64,000 nucleotides of DNA, from assembly GCF_004331265.1 (NCBI RefSeq), contig NZ_SJOO01000010.1:102897-166896 (forward strand), read 5' to 3'. Positions 35,293 through 44,719 of the stretch are shown here, one piece after another. The position numbers were made by a program, and so were the translations under genes. The stretch's first letter is position 1, and each line of letters opens with the position of its first letter. The notes under the pieces were generated by a model. That model saw only the letters and a list, made by a program, of their open reading frames with translations. It made no database searches and had not been told where the DNA came from. This DNA is from Enterobacter wuhouensis. Its GTDB lineage: Bacteria > Pseudomonadota > Gammaproteobacteria > Enterobacterales > Enterobacteriaceae.

Positions 35293-37182
35293 TTAGCTTT
35301 CTGGCACTGCCTCAAACACCAGCGTTTCCAGCGGCTGCAGCGTAATCACCACGGCATTTTTATACTCCCCTGGTACGGTTGAATTACGCCCGTACACCGC
35401 CTTCAAACCGTATTGCGTGGCACCACCCGTCGGGATCTCAAAATCTCTGGTCAGATCCAGGTAGTAGCTTTGCGGCTTATCTGACGGGTTACGCAAGCCG
35501 AGAATCGCTTTGTCCTTGTTCCAGGATGCCCAGCCGTAAACCTGCAGCGCGGTGGGATCGCCACCAATCCAGTGCGTGTCCACCAGCACGCCGGCGTTAT
35601 CCCGCGACCACTTCGCGGCCTGTGCCAGGGTGTCCCACTTCGCCTTGTTGAGCATGGACGGGGTGATATACAGCTCCTGCAGCTGGGTGCCGGTCGCGAA
35701 GTAGCTCCAGACCTGATCGGCAAAGTCACCGTCCGTCTGGACTTTCTCCAGGCCGTAATAGGCATTTTCGGCGCTGACGATCCCGTGGTACATCAGCGAG
35801 TTCAGCGGGAACAGCGGGCCTTTGCGCACAATGGAGCGGTAGGTTTCGGCATCGCGATAGGTCATCCACTGCTGCACCGGCGTGCCGGGGCCGTACAGGT
35901 TTATGTCATCCCCCTGACGCCAGATTGAATCCGCGTAGAACAGCCAGGACGGGCTGGCGTCGGTGCCGGTCGTCAGGTTGATAAACAGATTCGGGTTAGC
36001 GCTGCGCATGTTATGCAGCAGAGCGATGGAGGCGTCAAAATCCGAGGCAAACGGGCTGCCCTGGATGTGCGAATTGGCATTGCCCATTCCGTCGAGCTTG
36101 AACGAGGTAATGTGCTCGTTTTTGATCAGCTTGATAATCTGTTCATTGAAGTTTTTAAAATAGTTCGGCCCGGACAGCGCCAGCTTCCCGTCTACCGTTT
36201 CGAAACCGTATTCCTTCGCATGCGAGACGCGCGTATCGCGCGGCTTGTTGTAACCGCCCCACGGCGAAAGCCACAGCCCGACGGAGCTGCGCAGGCTGTC
36301 GGCTTTCTCTCGTACCTTGCCAAAGCCGTTGCTGAATGCCGGGCCAAACAGCCAGCGTCCGGTAAGATCGTCCCAGCCGTCGTCCAGCAGGAAGGCGTCC
36401 AGCGCCACGCCGCGTCCGGTGATGAATTCCTTATTCCATTCATCCATGCGGCCAAGCACGTCCTGTTCGGAGTAGGGGGTAAAGAAACCGATATCCATCC
36501 AGCTGTTGTAGTGCAGGTAAGGCTTGTACGGGCGTGGACGCACGGCGTCGATGAACTGGTTCACGCTGCGGCGCAGCTGGCTGGTTTCGGGGAAGGTACC
36601 GAAATACGCGGTATAGCTCACCGGCGTCTCCGGCTGGATCGGCGTTTTTAATTCGACGTTGAGGTTGGTCGTCGCTTCATAGGCGTAGGTATTAACGATC
36701 GGCTTATCCGGCAGGATAAAGAACGAGTCAGCGATAATCGGCGAGCTGTTGATTGCCCCGTCAACATAAGGTGCCTGAGCCTGTTTTTTCGTCGGGAAGA
36801 AGGTAATTTTTGCCACGTTTCGCGGTTGCCCGACGGCAGCAAGCGTGTAGTCGATGCTGGCGTACTTCCCCTTCACCAGGTTTAACTTCACCGTTACGTT
36901 AAAGTCCGGATGGGTAAAGTCGATGATAATTGCACTGTCCTGCTTTTCGACGTGCTTGATTTTGAAATCAGCGGTGTGGATTTTTGTTTCATCCGGCAGC
37001 GTCAGAAAGAACAGCTCCTGCGGGGTGATGGGATGGTTGGCCGTAGTATCTTTCACCACCACCGTTGAATTTGCGTCATCAAAGGACAGAGCAAGCTTAT
37101 CGTTGGTGAGCGTGTAGTTTGCCGCCATAGCGCTACAGGGAACGACAAGGGCAAGCATTGAGAGGGTGAGGTTTTTTTTCAT
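35293..37182 (-). CDS. Predicted periplasmic GH36-like alpha-glycosidase
   Basis: A 629-residue secreted protein with a Sec signal peptide (cleavage near AMA, residues 18-20). A beta-rich N-terminal region is followed by a barrel with DDGWDD at 267-272 and FKLDGMGN at 361-368, the latter resembling the K-x-D nucleophile site of GH27/GH36 enzymes (D364). The fold is inferred. It lies 19 bases after kbaY as the last gene of the aga operon, so it may release GalNAc or galactose from glycans for import. No direct evidence fixes the substrate. Confidence 0.7.
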   Translation of the reverse strand: MKKNLTLSMLALVVPCSAMAANYTLTNDKLALSFDDANSTVVVKDTTANHPITPQELFFLTLPDETKIHTADFKIKHVEKQDSAIIIDFTHPDFNVTVKLNLVKGKYASIDYTLAAVGQPRNVAKITFFPTKKQAQAPYVDGAINSSPIIADSFFILPDKPIVNTYAYEATTNLNVELKTPIQPETPVSYTAYFGTFPETSQLRRSVNQFIDAVRPRPYKPYLHYNSWMDIGFFTPYSEQDVLGRMDEWNKEFITGRGVALDAFLLDDGWDDLTGRWLFGPAFSNGFGKVREKADSLRSSVGLWLSPWGGYNKPRDTRVSHAKEYGFETVDGKLALSGPNYFKNFNEQIIKLIKNEHITSFKLDGMGNANSHIQGSPFASDFDASIALLHNMRSANPNLFINLTTGTDASPSWLFYADSIWRQGDDINLYGPGTPVQQWMTYRDAETYRSIVRKGPLFPLNSLMYHGIVSAENAYYGLEKVQTDGDFADQVWSYFATGTQLQELYITPSMLNKAKWDTLAQAAKWSRDNAGVLVDTHWIGGDPTALQVYGWASWNKDKAILGLRNPSDKPQSYYLDLTRDFEIPTGGATQYGLKAVYGRNSTVPGEYKNAVVITLQPLETLVFEAVPES

Positions 37183-37201
37183 CAGAATAAGATCCTTTTT
37201 G

Positions 37202-38074
37202 TTATGCTTCAGCCGGAAGCAGCAACCGATTTGCCGAGCCGCAAACGGCGATCTTGCTTCTGACCACCTCTTTCATGGCGTCCATGCCGACCCGCATGTA
37301 GAAGCGCGGATCGTTACCCTGCGGATTTTCGGCAAACCAGGCTTTAACCGCGTCAGAGAAGGCGATTTTCAGCTCGGTCGCCACGTTCACTTTGCACACG
37401 CCCAGCTCGATGGTGCGGCGTACAAACTCATCCGGCACATCGCTCGCGCCGTGCAGCACCAGCGGCACGGTGACCACTTCGCGGATCTCGGCCAGCCGCT
37501 GGAAGTCGATTTTCGGACGTTTGGTATAGAGGCCGTGCGCGGTGCCGATGGCGACGGCAAGGCTGTCTACGCCGGTCAGCTCGACGAAGCGTTTCGCTTC
37601 CTGCGGATCGGTGAGGAACGCGCTTTCGGCGTCCACGCTCATGTCATCCTCCACGCCGCCCAGGCGGCCCAGCTCGGCCTCGACGCTGCAGTCGTTGAGG
37701 TGGCAGAAATCGACCACCGACTTCACCAGCTTCACGTTTTGTTCAAACGGATAGTGGCTGCCGTCGATCATCGCGCTGCGCACGCCCGCGTTGACCTTGC
37801 GGCGAATATCGTCCAGCGATTCGTGGTGATCGAGGTGCAGCGCCAGCGGCATGTCGTAGGTGTGGGAGTACGCGCTGCACAGGGCGTAGATCTCTTCGAG
37901 CGCGATATGCTTAAAGGTGCCCGGCGTGCCCGCCAGGATCACCGGCGATCGCATTTCGCTGCACGCTTCGAGGATCGCCTGGATCGTCTCCGCGTTGTGG
38001 ATGTTGAATGCCGGAACGGCGTAGCCTTTTGCCTGCGCGTCCTGCAGAAGGTATTTGGTAGAAATAATACTCAT
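37202..38074 (-). CDS. kbaY: Tagatose-1,6-bisphosphate aldolase KbaY (AgaY)
   Basis: Class II zinc aldolase that splits tagatose-1,6-bisphosphate into DHAP and glyceraldehyde-3-phosphate in the GalNAc pathway. The 290 residues compare with 286 in E. coli. The barrel motifs HLDHHESLDD (Zn/catalytic) and the GTAHGLY and LHGASDV segments are conserved. Full activity needs the KbaZ (AgaZ) subunit, whose gene heads the other aga operon at 43,214. Confidence 0.96.
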   Translation of the reverse strand: MSIISTKYLLQDAQAKGYAVPAFNIHNAETIQAILEACSEMRSPVILAGTPGTFKHIALEEIYALCSAYSHTYDMPLALHLDHHESLDDIRRKVNAGVRSAMIDGSHYPFEQNVKLVKSVVDFCHLNDCSVEAELGRLGGVEDDMSVDAESAFLTDPQEAKRFVELTGVDSLAVAIGTAHGLYTKRPKIDFQRLAEIREVVTVPLVLHGASDVPDEFVRRTIELGVCKVNVATELKIAFSDAVKAWFAENPQGNDPRFYMRVGMDAMKEVVRSKIAVCGSANRLLLPAEA

Positions 38075-38086
38075 GATCCGATCCTC

Positions 38087-39235
38087 TTAAGCCTGCCACG
38101 GGTGAATAACAACGCCCTGCACCACGCGGTTGACCGTCCCGCTGGCGGATGGCGTATCGGGCGTATTGCCAACGCTGAGCGACTGGGTGAGCGCAAAGAC
38201 CTGGGCATACATCAGGAAGCAGAACGCCTGTTCCATATCGATAAACGGACGGGAAGGCGGCAGCAGGATATGCGGGCCTGCTTCAATAACCGGATCGTTT
38301 TCAGCGGCGATGGCGACGACGCGCAGGGCCTGCCGATCGCGGCGCAGCTCGGCCAGCAGATCCAGATCGTACTGACGGGTATACGGATGGCTTGAGACAT
38401 ACACCACCACCAGCGTTTCGCTATCTACCAGCGACTTCGGCCCGTGACGGAAGCCCGTCGGGGAGTCGTAAAACGCCGCCAGCTTGCCCGCCGTCAGCTC
38501 CAGCACCTTCAGCGCCGATTCGCGCGCCGCGCCCTGCAGGCCGCCGCTGCCCAGATAGACAACGCGTTTCCACGCTTCATTGCCAAAGACGCCGTGGCTG
38601 AAATCACCGAGCGTAGTGAGGATCGCCTGACACCGATCGGCGACGTCGCGGAAGGTGTGGCTATTGATCGTTTCCGGAGCGAACACGGCCAGGCAGCTGG
38701 CCATCATGGTGGTAATGCTGCTGGTCATGGCAAACCCGCGATCGTGCGTTTCGGCAGGCATCAGCAGGGCATAGGCGTTATCGCTGTCGACCGCAGTTTG
38801 ATACAGGCTTCCCGCCTCATTGCAGGTGATCGACAGGTGGTAGCACTCCGGCACGAACTGATTTGCCAGCTCGACGGCAGCGACGCTTTCCGGGCTGTTG
38901 CCGGAGCGGGCGAAGGAGATCAGCAGCAGCGGATGCGCAGGGCTGAAGTAGTCCATTGGATTGGTGACCAGATCGGTCGTTGGAACGGCTGTGAAGTTTT
39001 TCCCGGTGTGGCTGGAAAGCCATGGCGCAATGATGTCGCCGATAAACGCCGATGTGCCCGCGCCGGTCAGGACGATCCGCAGATCGCGCTTGCGCAGCAG
39101 CGGCGTCAGGAAACTGTCGATCGAGGATCGCAGGCTATCGATATTATTCAGTGAGCGGCTCCAGCTCGCAGGCTGCTGGCGGATCTCTTCCTCGGTCCAG
39201 GTGCCGGTTGTGGCGGCGGTAGTGGTTTGTTGCAT
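38087..39235 (-). CDS. agaS: Galactosamine-6-phosphate deaminase/isomerase AgaS
   Basis: A 382-residue tandem SIS-domain protein that converts galactosamine-6-phosphate toward tagatose-6-phosphate in the aga pathway, releasing ammonia. The SIS motifs LTGAGTSAFIGD and LISFARSGNSPESVAA are visible in the first domain, and LGSGGLQGAARESALK in the second. It is 12 bases upstream of kbaY and lies behind the second AgaR-type operator region. Confidence 0.92.
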   Translation of the reverse strand: MQQTTTAATTGTWTEEEIRQQPASWSRSLNNIDSLRSSIDSFLTPLLRKRDLRIVLTGAGTSAFIGDIIAPWLSSHTGKNFTAVPTTDLVTNPMDYFSPAHPLLLISFARSGNSPESVAAVELANQFVPECYHLSITCNEAGSLYQTAVDSDNAYALLMPAETHDRGFAMTSSITTMMASCLAVFAPETINSHTFRDVADRCQAILTTLGDFSHGVFGNEAWKRVVYLGSGGLQGAARESALKVLELTAGKLAAFYDSPTGFRHGPKSLVDSETLVVVYVSSHPYTRQYDLDLLAELRRDRQALRVVAIAAENDPVIEAGPHILLPPSRPFIDMEQAFCFLMYAQVFALTQSLSVGNTPDTPSASGTVNRVVQGVVIHPWQA

Positions 39236-39289
39236 AACTCATTCCTTAGTCGTGTGAATTCCACATCAGACGCTGGCAATCGTGTCGCT

Positions 39290-39311
39290 ATCTTTCGTTT
39301 CGTTTCACTTG
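39290..39311. promoter_or_regulatory. AgaR-type operator before agaS
   Basis: ATCTTTCGTTTCGTTTCACT (followed by TG) at 39290-39311 matches the known AgaR operator pattern of repeated TTTCRTTT units. It lies 54 bases upstream of the agaS start codon. Confidence 0.75.
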
Positions 39312-39366
39312 TTCACTTTAGCAGTTAAATAAAATCTATAGAAAAGAAATCGAAAGTTCAATGGGA

Positions 39367-39388
39367 GAAAAGAAATAAAACGAAAAGT
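39367..39388. promoter_or_regulatory. Second AgaR-type operator before agaS
   Basis: GAAATAAAACGAAAAG on the plus strand reads CTTTTCGTTTTATTTC on the minus strand, in the same repeating register as the first operator 55 bases away. Two spaced sites would allow looping; that is inference. Confidence 0.6.
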
Positions 39389-39424
39389 GTGATCGCCAAA
39401 GGAAAGGCAATGAAGAAGGAAAGG

Positions 39425-39459
39425 AAAAGAAAGGCCTTACGATCTCGTTCCGTAAGGCC
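39425..39459 (-). terminator. Terminator after agaA
   Basis: A 9-bp perfect stem (GGCCTTACG / CGTAAGGCC) with a 9-base loop is followed, on the minus strand, by TTTCTTTT. It separates the agaZVWEFA operon from the agaS-kbaY operon, which then needs its own promoter. Confidence 0.85.
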
Positions 39460-39481
39460 AACGGGAGACACAATGAAAGGG

Positions 39482-40615
39482 CTAAAGGGGAAGAGCCTGG
39501 CCCTGAATCCAGATCTTATTGAGGTGCAAACCCCCGTCCAGCGCGATGAGATTCGCGCGTTTACCCGGCGCTAACGAGCCGAGCTGGTTATCCATACCCA
39601 GCAGGCGGGCCGGGTGCAGCGTGGCCATATGAATCGCGTCTTCGGCGGTAATGCCCGTATGTTCCACCATATTGCGTACGGCGGCATCCAGCGCGAGCGT
39701 GCTCCCGGCCAGCCCGCCGGAGCCGGTTCGAACCACGCCGTTTTGCATCGAGACCTCTTCACCACAGAGCGTGTAGCGTCCGTCCGGCATACCTGCCGCC
39801 TGCATGGCATCGGTAATCAGCACCACGCGATCCTGCGCGCAGCAGCAGCACAAGCGCATTGCGCCCGGATGGACGTGGTGCCCGTCGGCAATCAGCTCCA
39901 GCCACGCCCGTTTGTCCGTAAGCCCTGCGCCGACCATGCCGGGTTCCCTGTGGTGCAGCCCCGTCATGCCGTTGTAGCAGTGAACCAGCCCGTCGGCACC
40001 CGCATCAAATGCCGCAAGCGTTTGATCGTAAGTGGCGGCGCTATGGCCCAGCATCACGCGTATGCCGCGCTGCTTTAGGTGGCGGATCGCCCGTAATGCG
40101 CCAGGTTTTTCCGGCGCGAGCGCCACTACCCGTAGCGTGCCCTGTGAAACGGCAACCAGCCTGTCCAGCTCGGCGATATCCAGCTCCCGGAACAGCTCCG
40201 GCGGATGCGCCCCTTTGTTCTGCGGCGTAAAGTAAGGTCCTTCCAGATAACTGCCCAGAACCTGCGCGCCGGGGCCGCCGGACTGAGTGCGCCGGGCGAT
40301 GCGCATCAGCGCGGCGTGAATACTCTCCAGCGGCGCTGTCACGGTGGTGGGTAAAAATGCGCCCACGCCTTCGCGCGCTTTATGCATCGCCAGCGTATCC
40401 AGCACGTCGGGCGCATCGTCCATGACGTCTACGTCCGCGCCGCCGTGCACGTGCGTATCGATGTACGCCGGGCAAAGCAGCTCAGCATCGCGCGCCGTAA
40501 CGCCTGCCGGGATAGGTTCAATCGCCGCAATCGTTCCGTTTTCAATGCGTAGCTGATGGTCGTCCAGCCAGCCCTGCTCCGTGAGCAAACGATGCGCGCG
40601 CAGCAGCTGGCTCAT
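39482..40615 (-). CDS. agaA: N-acetylgalactosamine-6-phosphate deacetylase AgaA
   Basis: A 377-residue amidohydrolase-family deacetylase that removes acetate from GalNAc-6-phosphate. Metal-binding residues are in CPAYIDTHVHGGADVD, the LEGPYFTP loop and the GHSAAT/HCYNGM histidines. The gene is intact; in E. coli K-12 it is truncated by deletion. The 5' end overlaps agaF by 4 bases. Confidence 0.93.
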   Translation of the reverse strand: MSQLLRAHRLLTEQGWLDDHQLRIENGTIAAIEPIPAGVTARDAELLCPAYIDTHVHGGADVDVMDDAPDVLDTLAMHKAREGVGAFLPTTVTAPLESIHAALMRIARRTQSGGPGAQVLGSYLEGPYFTPQNKGAHPPELFRELDIAELDRLVAVSQGTLRVVALAPEKPGALRAIRHLKQRGIRVMLGHSAATYDQTLAAFDAGADGLVHCYNGMTGLHHREPGMVGAGLTDKRAWLELIADGHHVHPGAMRLCCCCAQDRVVLITDAMQAAGMPDGRYTLCGEEVSMQNGVVRTGSGGLAGSTLALDAAVRNMVEHTGITAEDAIHMATLHPARLLGMDNQLGSLAPGKRANLIALDGGLHLNKIWIQGQALPL

Positions 40616-41046
40616 ATTCCTTCCTCAGCCGGCGCTTCCTCGCGACAGCGTCCCAGCTCGTCCACCAGGCTGGTCAGCCCGCGATGCCCGCACTCCAGCG
40701 CCTGCCGCCGAAACGCTTCGCTGCTTAGCCCGTCGCGCTCCAGCACCATCTCCAGCAGCAGCTGCAGGTTGGTGCCGGTTATCACTTCGCTGCCCGGCCT
40801 TTGCATGGCGAGCGTTGACGCCACGCGGAACGGCGTGCCGCCCAGCAGGTCGGTAAGAAAGACAACATCGTGCTGCGCATCCAGCTCGCTCACCGCCTGC
40901 TCAAGCTGAGCGGTCAGCCGCGCGGTGGTGGAGCTTTCCGGAAAATCGACGGCGATGAACTGCGGCTGCTCGCCGAGGATCTGCTTCATTGCCTGCTCAA
41001 GCCCGCTGGCAAAGCCGCCGTGACCCGTCAAAATAATGCCTAACAT
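40612..41046 (-). CDS. agaF: GalNAc PTS enzyme IIA (AgaF)
   Basis: A 144-residue mannose-family PTS EIIA. The phosphorylated His is H9 within GIILTGHGGFASG. It accepts phosphate from HPr and passes it to AgaV (EIIB). It overlaps agaA by 4 bases and follows agaE by 16. Confidence 0.93.
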   Translation of the reverse strand: MLGIILTGHGGFASGLEQAMKQILGEQPQFIAVDFPESSTTARLTAQLEQAVSELDAQHDVVFLTDLLGGTPFRVASTLAMQRPGSEVITGTNLQLLLEMVLERDGLSSEAFRRQALECGHRGLTSLVDELGRCREEAPAEEGI

Positions 41047-41062
41047 CGCTACCTCTTTGCTT

Positions 41063-41941
41063 TTACAGGAAGTGACAGAACTTACCGACTACACCCAGCA
41101 GCACGGTGATACCAATCAGGCGCAGCGGGCTCCAGCCGCGGCGTACCAGCCAGAACATGGTCAGGGTATAGACCAGCGGCAGGAACGCGGGCATCAGCTT
41201 GTCGATCACGTCGGCCTGCAGTTTAACGACCGCATCACCCGCCTTGATTTCAAGCGTGGTATTGAGGCGGACGTAGGTGGCCACCAGCGCGCCGATCACC
41301 GTCATCCCGACGATAGACGCCGCGTGGCCGACCTTTTTGGTGTTGGCCTTAATCAGCGGAATGGCCGCGACGCCCATCCGGTACGCGTAGTGCGCCAGGC
41401 CAAAACGCAGGCCAAGGTGCACCACGTTAAACAGCACGATAAAGACCACCGCGCCCAGAATCGACCCTTGCAGCGCCAGGCTGGCGCCAATACCGCCGCA
41501 GATGGGCAGCAGGGTTAGCCAGAACATGGCGTCGCCAATGCCGCCGAGCGGGGCGCCGACGGCAATTTTGGTGCTCTGGATGCTGTTCACATCCTGCTTG
41601 GAGCGCTCCATCGCCAGAATAATGCCGATAACAAAGGTCACCAGGAACGGGTGGGTGTTGAAGAAGCCCATATGGCCTTTCATGGCGCGCGCCAGGTCCC
41701 GCTTGTTGGTGTGGATCTTTTTCAACGCGGGCAGTAAGCCATACAGCCAGCCGGAGGCCTGCATACGTTCATAGTTAAACGAGGCCTGCAGCAGCATGGA
41801 GCGCCAGGCCACGCGGTTAATATCCTGCTTCGTCAGCTCGGCACCGATGCTTTGGTCCTCGTAGACGTTTTCATTCACGCCGGTCAGGAGCGTCTCTTCG
41901 CTTTCAGACACGCCCGGCAACGTTGTTTGGTTAGATGCCAT
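41063..41941 (-). CDS. agaE: GalNAc PTS enzyme IID (AgaE)
   Basis: A 292-residue EIID of the mannose-fructose-sorbose PTS family, embedded in the membrane with EIIC. Family features are the GWLYGLLPALKK and FFNTHPFLVTFVIGI segments, then GGIGDAMFW in the long C-terminal region with a terminal TM. It overlaps the 3' end of agaW by 11 bases. Confidence 0.92.
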   Translation of the reverse strand: MASNQTTLPGVSESEETLLTGVNENVYEDQSIGAELTKQDINRVAWRSMLLQASFNYERMQASGWLYGLLPALKKIHTNKRDLARAMKGHMGFFNTHPFLVTFVIGIILAMERSKQDVNSIQSTKIAVGAPLGGIGDAMFWLTLLPICGGIGASLALQGSILGAVVFIVLFNVVHLGLRFGLAHYAYRMGVAAIPLIKANTKKVGHAASIVGMTVIGALVATYVRLNTTLEIKAGDAVVKLQADVIDKLMPAFLPLVYTLTMFWLVRRGWSPLRLIGITVLLGVVGKFCHFL

Positions 41942-42710
41942 CTTCGAATTCCTCTTTCTGAGCGGCAGGCGCCGTCGGTTCAGGTGATTTGCGCATCAGG
42001 TCGATCAGCGCCATTGCCAGCGCGGCCGCCGCTATCGCCAGCACCGGGAGCTTGAGCCAGGCTGCAGCCACAAAGCCGATAATGAAGTAAGGGATATAGA
42101 CGTTTTTCATCATGATCTTCAGCAGTACGGCGAAGCCGATAGCTGGCATGATGCCGCCCGCCACGCCGAGGCCGTCAATCAGACGCGCTGGCAGAACGTC
42201 AATGGCGGTTTTCGCATGTTCTGCACCGAAGTAGATCGGCAGGAACGCGCACAGAAAATAGAAGATGCCGAGCGCCAGCAGCGCCAGATAGTTGACCCGT
42301 TCAATGCCGCTGGTGTCGGCATTTGCCGCCATGCGGTCGCAGCGGGACATTACGCCGGACATTACCGAGAAGAGGAAGGTGATCCCCATTTGCACCGCAA
42401 CGGCAAACGGCACGGCGACGCCAACCGCAACCTCCGGCTTCACGCCGGTGCTGATGGCAAAGGCGGTGCCCACGATGGTGCCGATAATGACGTTAGGCGG
42501 CTGCGCGCCCGCCAGGGGTGCTAGCCCCATCCAGACCAGCTCTAACGTCCCGCCGGTCAAAATGCCGGTATGCAAATCGCCCAGAATCAGGCCGACCAGC
42601 GGCCCGAGTACCACCGGGCGGTGCATGTGCGTTAAGCCGTTAAACATATCCAGACCGGCGATAAAGGCGAGTACGCCCAGCGCCAGCGCCTGCAACAGAC
42701 TGATTTCCAT
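41931..42710 (-). CDS. agaW: GalNAc PTS enzyme IIC (AgaW)
   Basis: A 259-residue polytopic EIIC of the mannose family, about seven hydrophobic segments with the PVVLGPLVGLILGDLHTG motif. It forms the sugar channel with EIID (AgaE). It lies 10 bases after agaV and overlaps agaE by 11 bases. Confidence 0.92.
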   Translation of the reverse strand: MEISLLQALALGVLAFIAGLDMFNGLTHMHRPVVLGPLVGLILGDLHTGILTGGTLELVWMGLAPLAGAQPPNVIIGTIVGTAFAISTGVKPEVAVGVAVPFAVAVQMGITFLFSVMSGVMSRCDRMAANADTSGIERVNYLALLALGIFYFLCAFLPIYFGAEHAKTAIDVLPARLIDGLGVAGGIMPAIGFAVLLKIMMKNVYIPYFIIGFVAAAWLKLPVLAIAAAALAMALIDLMRKSPEPTAPAAQKEEFEDGI

Positions 42711-42720
42711 TGTGAATCCC

Positions 42721-43194
42721 TCAGAGCAGTTTAAAGAGATCCAAAGCAGCTTCTGTTGGTACGCCCTGAACGAAGCATTCCACTCCGGCAGATTTCAGGC
42801 CGTTGAACGCGGCGATATCGTTCGCGTCGACAGAGACCGTTTTGGCAATTTGTTGTTTGCCATTGGCGTAGTGCATGTTTCCCACGTTGATACGGGTGAT
42901 GGGCACGCCGCCCTTGACCAGCGTCAGAAAATCGGCGGGTGATTTGCAGACCAGCAGGATTTTCTGACGGTCAGCGGCGCGGTGAATGTTGTCGATCACT
43001 TTTTGCAGCGACCAGAAGCGCACGGCGATCCCCTCCGCGAGCACCATTTCCATCAGGTTTTGCTGTACCGGATCTTCAGCCACCTCGTCATTTGCTACCA
43101 GCACCAGGTTTGCCCCCGCAAACCCCACCCACTGCACGCCCACCTGACCGTGGATCAGACGTTCATCGATGCGGCATAAAACAATGTTTGGCAT
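42721..43194 (-). CDS. agaV: GalNAc PTS enzyme IIB (AgaV)
   Basis: A 157-residue mannose-family EIIB. The phosphorylation-site histidine is H15 in RIDERLIHGQV, the typical motif. It transfers phosphate to sugar entering through AgaWE. It lies 19 bases after agaZ. Confidence 0.92.
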   Translation of the reverse strand: MPNIVLCRIDERLIHGQVGVQWVGFAGANLVLVANDEVAEDPVQQNLMEMVLAEGIAVRFWSLQKVIDNIHRAADRQKILLVCKSPADFLTLVKGGVPITRINVGNMHYANGKQQIAKTVSVDANDIAAFNGLKSAGVECFVQGVPTEAALDLFKLL

Positions 43195-43213
43195 AGCGTT
43201 TTCCTCTTTTTAA

Positions 43214-44521
43214 TTATGCGTTTTGAGTCGTTACGCCTTCGCAGGCGGCGTGGTACTGCTGAAGTATGTCCTGAATGTGGTTGATAATGAGTTCCCGTGG
43301 TGTCGACTTGAGAGCGCCCTCGCGAACTTTGCCGTACTGCAGCGGCAGATACTGGCTAATCAGCGGCAGCGGGATAGGTTCATCCGCCAGGTTGCGCACC
43401 AGTCGCTCAAAAGCATCGTCAATCTGGCTGTCCGGCCAGTAGTAGCGCACGCGGTCGGAGTAGCTGTAGCCGCGCGCCAGGCGTCGCGCGTTACCGTCAC
43501 CGTGGTAGTGGCTTTGCCAGTATTCCGGGCGATCGAGCATGACGTTTTCCAGCACGTGGCGCAGGCCGGAGCTGGCTTTCGCAGGGAGCAGTTCCTCTTC
43601 AATGGCGGCCAGCGAGAACAGCGCCTCGCGCAGGGCGAAGGTCAGGGCAGGGCCAACTTTCAGAATGGCGAAGTGATCTTTCACCAGCTGGCGAAGCGCC
43701 TGCGGCGTCTGGTAATCGGTGGAGTGCGCTTCGAACACCAGCGTGTCGTAGGCTTCAACCATTTTGCTCAGCGCCACGGCTTTCTGCGGCTGATAATCAC
43801 AGACGTGCGCATGGTCAAATTCAACGCCAGGTTGAACCACCAGGCCAATAATGCGCGGCCAGATGTCGTTTAACCCCTCTTTTTCGAACGCGTGGCGGTG
43901 AGCCTCAAGCGTGGCGCGGGCCGCGTCCGGCGTAGTGACCTCAAGCTCGGTGAGCGTCTCGTGTGCGCCGCCGGGAACCGGAACCTCCGTGCCGATAACG
44001 TAGACCAGATCGGTGACGCCGAACTGTTCGCGGCAGGTCGCTTCGGCAATCTTCGCCAGACGAGCCGCGCGTTCAGCAACGATGGCATCGGTTAACGGCA
44101 CCGGATCGTCTTCGCAGGACATGCTGCAGTCGAGGTGGATCTTTTTGAATCCGGCGGCAACGTAGCTTTTGATGAGGTCGTCAGCATTGGCCATCGCCTG
44201 CTGTGCAGGCAGGTTTTGCCAGCGGTTCGGCCCTAAGTGATCGCCGCCGAGGATCAGCTGTGAGGTCGGAAAATCGAGCGACTCGGCCAGACGGCAGACA
44301 AACCCGTAAAAATCTTCGGGCGTCATGCCGGTATAGCCGCCAAACTGATCTACCTGGTTGGAGGTGGCTTCAATTAATAGCGGCGTTTGATGCGACTGTG
44401 CGTAACGAATTGCGGCTTCAAGTACCAGGGGATGTGCGGAACAGACGGCGTAAATCCCGTTTGCATTCCCCCGTTTATGTTGTTCCACCATGTGTGTCAG
44501 ATGTTTCACTTTCCTCTCCAT
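43214..44521 (-). CDS. kbaZ: Tagatose-bisphosphate aldolase subunit KbaZ (AgaZ)
   Basis: A 435-residue non-catalytic partner that KbaY needs for full aldolase activity and stability. The family features LILGGDHLGPNRWQ, HLDCSMSCEDDPV and the C-terminal YKLP-like segment are visible. It is the first gene of the aga transport operon, behind AgaR-type operators and divergent from agaR. Confidence 0.93.
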   Translation of the reverse strand: MERKVKHLTHMVEQHKRGNANGIYAVCSAHPLVLEAAIRYAQSHQTPLLIEATSNQVDQFGGYTGMTPEDFYGFVCRLAESLDFPTSQLILGGDHLGPNRWQNLPAQQAMANADDLIKSYVAAGFKKIHLDCSMSCEDDPVPLTDAIVAERAARLAKIAEATCREQFGVTDLVYVIGTEVPVPGGAHETLTELEVTTPDAARATLEAHRHAFEKEGLNDIWPRIIGLVVQPGVEFDHAHVCDYQPQKAVALSKMVEAYDTLVFEAHSTDYQTPQALRQLVKDHFAILKVGPALTFALREALFSLAAIEEELLPAKASSGLRHVLENVMLDRPEYWQSHYHGDGNARRLARGYSYSDRVRYYWPDSQIDDAFERLVRNLADEPIPLPLISQYLPLQYGKVREGALKSTPRELIINHIQDILQQYHAACEGVTTQNA

Positions 44522-44541
44522 TTCGGATGGTGTTGATATTC

Positions 44542-44602
44542 ATCTTTCGTTTTGTTTCATTTGATACTGCATCATGGTGTTATAAAAATAAAACGAAAGA
44601 TA
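44542..44602. promoter_or_regulatory. AgaR-type operators before kbaZ
   Basis: Two TTTCRTTT-repeat sites: ATCTTTCGTTTTGTTTCATT (44542-44561) and, in the other orientation, AAAAATAAAACGAAAGAT (44585-44602). They lie 21-80 bases upstream of the kbaZ start and could cover its promoter. Confidence 0.7.
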
Positions 44603-44719
44603 ATAGTTTTCCGATCTGTTTCACAAAAGAAACATAATGAAAGGTTTCAGCGCCCGGTCGGCTTGCGTCTGGTCGCCAGACAGGGCTTGCATTCCCGTAA
44701 AAGAAAGGCCTTAATAGGC

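Noticed and set aside
37166..38395. A 409-codon plus-strand frame over kbaY and part of agaS
   Set aside because: It runs antisense to two well-identified enzymes and has no domain.
39389..39574. A 61-codon basic ORF between agaS and agaA
   Set aside because: It overlaps the agaA terminator and the agaA 3' end, is Lys/Arg-rich by base composition, and has no homologue I know.
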